A DNA stretch of 64,000 nucleotides from Phylloscopus collybita (lineage: Eukaryota; Chordata; Aves; Passeriformes; Phylloscopidae): assembly GCA_027886175.1 (NCBI GenBank), contig JAJNNQ010000004.1:18478501-18542500 (forward strand), written 5' to 3'. The first letter of the stretch is position 1. Each line of letters starts with the position of its first letter. Below are positions 58,871-64,000 of the stretch, piece after piece. The position numbers and the translations under genes were made by a program. The notes beneath the pieces are model-generated. The model searched no databases, was not told the origin of the DNA, and saw only the letters and a list, made by a program, of their open reading frames with translations.

Positions 58871-61082
58871 TGGCAGTTGTTCCCAGCCTGTATTTAAATG
58901 AAGTTCTCTGCTTTTGTTTCATTTCCCTGGGAGTGCTGGAAATAATGAATTGTTCAAATAGCAATTTTAACCTCGGTCTTGAAGCGTGAAGTTTCATGAC
59001 ACCTAAGTTCATCTCACAGCTTGCTGCTTCCTGCTGGGCTTGCTCTCCCTCATCCTGCAGTCCAGGCACCTCTGCAGCTTCTCCTGTGTCAGCTCCAATA
59101 CTTGTCACCTTTTTTTTTTTCCCCCTTCTGAGTTGTTATTTTTCTGGCGGAAAGCTGAACTGCTTTCATGAGAGGTCAGACGAGCGTGTGGCCATTCCAG
59201 GAGAGTCTGGGAGCAGTGGGATTGCCCCTTTTGACACCAGCAGCCCCTCCATCTCCTCAGGTGTCTCACAGAGTCCACCACGAGCTGTATTTTGGCAAAT
59301 GCTGAAAGCTGCTGCCAGCAGCAGTCCTGCCACCTCCTGCCCCAGGCAGCTCATCCCTTCCCGTATGCCACTCCTGGAGTCCCTGCCGTGGGCCCTCTGA
59401 ACTGAAATGATTTAATAATGAGTTTGAAATAAGTATCTGTGCTGGACTAGTTCTCCTCATTTCACTGCAAGGATCTCCAGCAAGTTTCCTCAGAGCTCCT
59501 GGGTATCCTTGGGGTTTCTGCTCAGAGAGGCTGCTCCATGAGATGTTTTCATCACTGCCACCTAGATTGTGCTGGTCTGGATGTCAGTGGAACTGCTCTG
59601 GGCTATCAAAGCAAAAAAAAACCAACACAAACTGTAGTTTTTTTTAGCTTTCTGAGACAAATCTAACATGTTTTTTAACCCAGTCAATTTCAGTTATCAG
59701 CCATAACCATAAAAAGCACTGAGCTGCAGCTTAGAGCCAAGAAATTCTTAAGCAGCTTTGTAACTGAAGAAATCATCAGAGTAAACTAAATTGACCCATT
59801 ATAATTTTAAACAGACCTGGGAAAATCCACTTAAAGCTCATGTATTCTGCACTATTAGCAGCATCAAGATTTGTGTTTTCCAGGCACCCCTCCATTTTTC
59901 CCCCTAAGCAGAAAACTCCCAATTACTATTGCCTACTCAGAGAGCACATTTACTGCTCTTATGATTTTCTAAGCAGTTCTGTGAAGTGAACCAATGATAC
60001 CAATGTAAGAAACCTGTGATGATGGAAATTTTGGAAACTTTTTGAGAAATCAGAGGATTTCGGTGTTTGACTCATGCCCACTTTATTAGGATTTCTTCTA
60101 TACAGCTTTTCCTTACTGCAGAGGTCTGTGCTTTGTAGTTGTGCATGTGGCTTCACCTCTCCTTGCATTCCTAGCAGTGTTTTACTAAATGGCAACCAAA
60201 ACAGCTGATGCTGGCGGAAAAGGGTTTACAAACCTGACTAAATGGGATTTAACAAATTAAATTGCAACTTAATTTTGTTTTGCATTTTTGAAGTTGTCCT
60301 GAAGTGATATTGAGACACAATGCTCCATTATATTAATGCATTATCATATTAAGGCTTCTGAATGAATCTCTTAATTCTATAAAAACTGGGTAACAGTTTG
60401 ATGGAGTGTGGGTTCTGCAGTTGTTACTGACTTTAAGATGCATTTATCTGTTTGAGGTTTTTTATGTTTGAGAGGGTAGATTCTATTTATTTTATTTATC
60501 CTGTGTATTTAGAAAATGAGACTATTTGTGATGAAGCTCTTTAAAATAGTTCAGTTAAAAAAGAGCTCAGCTGTGCCACAAAAATTCCATCTCCAAGTGA
60601 TTTTATCATAAGCAAAATCTTTTACATTTTAGCAGTGCATCAGTTTGTAATTTTACAGGTGTTTGGTATAAATCCATGCTTTAGGCTGTTAAGGTTTTCA
60701 TTAGCTAAACTTTATCCTGAGTATTCATCCCCTCTGTTTTTCTAGTGAGACTTTTTGATGTTGAATAAAAAAGTTTTTTGTTTTTTTTTTTCTCAGCTGA
60801 ATTTCTGAACAAGGTGAGTTTATTTGTCAAGAGCAGAAGATCTCAATAATATTCCTTTTATCTGATTCTCTTTGCGATGTTTGATGATCTTGGTGACAGG
60901 AAACGTAAAAAAAAATGCATAAAGATATTTTAGACTTTAAACAGGTTGTTCCAATGATTTGTACTTTCATGCACTTCTGTCTTTGCTGTTTGTGCTACTC
61001 TGGTTTTGGACTTGTGTATAAATGAAATGAACCATTATTTACAGATCCATACTCTAAGACATTGTAGTTTTCATTGCAAAAT
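58871..61082. other. unique non-coding DNA, no gene seen
   Basis: A GC-richer patch at 58990-59400 carries a 134-codon + frame (58996-59400) that crosses a T/C run and overlaps minus-strand frames. The product is Ser/Pro/Ala-rich and unrecognised. Sequence near 60180-60350 is AT-rich with TAAATTGCAACTTAA and looks complex, but nothing further can be said. Confidence 0.52.
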
Positions 61083-61560
61083 ACGGGATAGAACACGAGC
61101 TGAGGAATCCCTACTGCAAAATATAGCTTTTGCAAGGATACATTTCTGCCTCCTGGGTGATCTGTACCTGTGCAGTTTGATGTGTGTGTTTCCCACCTGT
61201 GCTTTTCCCAGGGAGACGAAGACCTCCCCTCCCAAATTTCTCCCAGGAGTCAAGTGTGCATGGTGCCGCGAGTTTGTGCAGGACTTGGCTTGAGATTTTG
61301 GGGGAAATAGAATATTTGAGTTGTCAATAGAGGCGTAATGAGCCACCTGAAGCCTTAATGCTCAGACTGCTTGCTTTATCAGCCGGGCTTGGAAGTGCCA
61401 GGAAAATGTTCTTTCAGCTCTGCTTATGTGGAGCATCCAGATGTCAGTTAGCTAAATCACAGCCATATATTCTCCAGGGAGATTTGAGGTCTTGTTTCCA
61501 GTTAAATGATACAGCAGGTGGTAATCAGGATTCAGATCAGATGGCAGCTCCACCAGAGGT
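61083..61560. promoter_or_regulatory. CpG-retaining block, candidate conserved non-coding element
   Basis: About eight CpGs between 61083 and 61385 (ATACGGGA, ACACGAGC, GAGACGAAG, GTGCCGCGAG, AGGCGTAATG, AGCCGGGC). These are followed by CTTTATCAGC, GTTAGCTAAATC and GGTAATCAGGATT words, up to a (TC)n tract. No repeat in the block. The 95-codon + frame at 61006-61293 is not recognisable. Evidence is compositional. Confidence 0.28.
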
Positions 61561-61570
61561 TTTCATCATC

Positions 61571-61606
61571 CCTCTCTCTCTCTCCCCCTCTCTCCCCCCA
61601 CCCCCA
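61571..61606. repeat. (TC)n / C-rich pyrimidine tract
   Basis: CTCTCTCTCT followed by C runs, then a short T run. Simple sequence at the right edge of the CpG-retaining block. Confidence 0.9.
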
Positions 61607-64000
61607 TTTTTTTTCGGAGCTTGTTTCCACGTGAAGTGGACAGAGGGAAGTAAAGCAGTGTGGTAACACTTTGATAGCTCCAATGAAAGAGGATTTTAAT
61701 GTGACAAAAGGAAGAAACTTTACTTAGCAGTTTATTTTGGTTCTCTGAGCTTGAGGAAATGACTTTGTGGCCTGTTTTAATAGTTAACACATTGTGAAAT
61801 CTAAATTGAGGAATAAGAAAAATGGTAAAGTATGTGTACAATATATTTTACATTTAATTAATTGGTTGATTTGAATTTTATAGAGAAACAGAAAATCGCA
61901 TCTTCTCTTTCTCATTCACTGATACATTTTCATTTCAAGTGCGTAGTTATGCACTTTCCCCTTAGTTATTTTTTTTTTCTGAAGTCATCATTGCTTTTTG
62001 GAGATTTTTTAATTTCATCATAACTAAACCTGAAGATTTCATATATTTGAAGTCTTCATGGTTATTCAGAATTTCTGAGTGTGGCTTTATTGGAAATGTT
62101 TGGTGATTGGGCAGGTCAGGTTTTAAACTTCATGAGGTAGGAATATTGGTGGGAACATCTTTACTTGTAATTCTTAATTATCAACTGCATTTATTCATTA
62201 ACCAGTCTTTTACATGAAAGCTCATTCATTGTTTACATGAAAACAAAATTCATTGTTCTTTTTCATAGTAAGGCCAGCCCAAACACATGACATTGTGCTT
62301 TTGTTGACACAGAGTGCAACATATTGATAAACCCAAAATAATGGCATTGACACAAGGATTTAATTTTTTTGTTGTTGTTGGTACTTAGAGGTACCTTAAA
62401 GCATTGCATCTTGGTTAATCTTTTTCAAAAGGCCTGAGTATACTGAATTTTTATACTGTTATTTGAAGCTTTCATGAACAGCTGGACTGGGCCACTTCGC
62501 AATCCTGTGTATCCCTCATTCCACCCAGAGGAGGAGGAGGAGGATCTCCTGGGTTGGGATTCCTCTTGGATAGTCTCTGATGTCTCCTGTCCCAAAGGTT
62601 TTGGATTTAGTGGGCAGTGACACCTGGATGTCAAGACAGAGTTCAGGCTGCTCTGACAATTGCCCAGCTCAGGTAAAGATTACAATTTATATTCTTCACA
62701 ACAGCTGCCTGTCAAACTCAGGTTATTCTGTTCTTTCATAAGCCAGTCAAGAATTTTACTCTGCAAATGTAATGGTATAAAGAAAACATAATTGCTCTCT
62801 GGGCTGCTTTACCTTCCGGGGTAGAATTTATTGTCTGATTATTGCCTAAAAAATCTGATTTTATCTTAAATCTGTGTCCATTAGTGAATTTCTCTGCTGT
62901 GAAGAGTGGTTTTACTGCATGGCCAAATGTAGGCAAGAACAGCCAAGGAGGACTCAGATAAGGAATCAGAGGGACTCTTGGTATTTGGAAAAAGGGAAAA
63001 AAAAATAGAAAGGAGGCAGTAAATCAAACATACTTATTTCCAAACTTTTAGAGCAGGTTTGTTTCTGGTGCACATGTCAGCTGAGTGTGAGCCTCGAGCA
63101 ACAAAGGGAAGCTTTGTTCCAAAAGAGAAAGGCTAAGGGGTGTGCTCATTAGATGGGCTGCAGCATTCCTGGGGAAAAAGAAACAAACCACAAACTTTTT
63201 TTATAAACGTGGCACATAACTTGGGGCTCTCCCTTGATGGCAGTAACTTCTGAACTGAAAATTTATATACATTCCACGTGCTTATTTTCCTCTGCAGTTC
63301 ATGAATAAATGAACTGGCAGTGCAACAATATTATAGCTCAGGGTACTGCTGTTTTTTTTGACTGTCAAGTAGGTGGTTTATGCTGTACAAGGGTTGTGTG
63401 TTAGCTCTGTCAGTGTCTTGGTCACCTCAAGATGAATATTGATAAGACTCAAATGCTACAGCAGTCAATTTTGTATAATTTTCTCTTTTGCCCTCTCTGT
63501 TAGTTTTTATGAGAAAGGAAGGTGAAGGAACAGTGCTGCTGCCTGATTTTGCATCTTCCCCTCTCCTTTTTCCTGTTGACATCACACTAGTGAGGGTGAT
63601 TTTCCATTGATACAATAGCGTGGCCTCCAGCTGGAATGTGTCATCATAAACCTCGGAGCCCAGCCACTTTTAAACCTGCTCAGCTGTCTGCTCCTCTGGT
63701 TCCTGCCTTGTCAGTTTGTCCATGAGAATATTGGGGGAGACAGCTCTGGAAGCCAAGATCCACATCAACCCTGCTCTCCCATCATCCACTGAGCACCTCT
63801 CCAAATGGGAGAGGTGATTCTGATTTGTGAATCCATGCTGACCACTCCCAGTCATCATCCTGGCTTTATCTCATTGTTTATCTCATTGCCATTACAACAA
63901 AAGTAAGGCTTTGTTAGAAAAAAAAAAGTTGAGACTAGGAAATAGATTTTTTTTATTCTGTATTAATGCCTTAGAGAAGTCATATTTTATAATAAAACCT
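61607..64000. other. unique non-coding DNA, no gene seen
   Basis: AT-rich unique sequence to the window end, with a GGA trinucleotide run at 62528-62543 and A runs near 62998-63006 and 63919-63928. The patch 63590-63680 is slightly richer in CpG. No exon, RNA gene or transposon recognised. Confidence 0.55.

Noticed and set aside
61540..61560. CTCF-like word CCACCAGAGG
   Set aside because: Only the left half of the CTCF core matches. The following bases (TTTTCA) do not fit the motif.

Overview
The window is nuclear DNA from a bird, most probably a passerine. Two retroposons support this directly. At 23163-23398 there is the 3' end of a CR1 LINE, the dominant bird retroposon. At 45176-45310 there is a short composite element whose head matches tRNA-Ile and whose tail is a CR1 3' end. 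That architecture is known from TguSINE1-type SINEs of passerine birds. The sequence is AT-rich, poor in CpG, full of homopolymers and microsatellites, and has no bacterial-style gene packing.

I recognise no protein-coding gene, rRNA, functional tRNA or CRISPR array in the 64 kb. The longest open frames (up to 164 codons) run through simple repeats or GC-richer patches, or overlap equally long frames on the other strand, so they look like chance. The best reading is a gene desert or the inside of a very long intron. Two short splice-flanked open segments (17184-17298 and 19271-19454) are the only exon-like objects I could find, and both are weak.

Layout: 1-7.4 kb is unique non-coding DNA with one CpG-retaining block near 1.0-1.3 kb. 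A (TA)-rich microsatellite lies at 7.57-7.86 kb. From 10 to 23 kb the sequence is unique apart from simple repeats, and carries a homeodomain-site-rich block at 16.7-17.1 kb. From 23.1 to 25.2 kb is a retroelement cluster (CR1 fragment plus two neighbouring LTR-like pieces). From 26 to 36 kb is mostly unique DNA with long G/T-rich tracts and possible regulatory blocks at 32.5-33.5 and 35.6-36.1 kb. A second copy of the 24.7-25.2 kb LTR lies at 39.4-39.9 kb. An LTR with clean inverted ends lies at 44.2-44.6 kb, and the SINE at 45.2 kb. From 47 to 64 kb is unique DNA with a 20-bp minisatellite (47.2 kb), a CpG-retaining block at 50.9-51.4 kb, a poly(A)-ended segment at 52.5 kb, G/T-rich tracts at 54-56 kb and another CpG-retaining block at 61.1-61.4 kb.

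The blocks called candidate regulatory elements rest on reading one sequence: retained CpGs, clusters of homeodomain, SOX or POU-like words, and absence of repeats. Conservation itself cannot be seen here, so these are hypotheses. The most unusual window-wide pattern is that all seven long G/T-rich tracts have their G/T-rich strand on +, while all LTRs and the CR1 lie on -. Both would be consistent with an unseen host transcript on the + strand, but the numbers are small.
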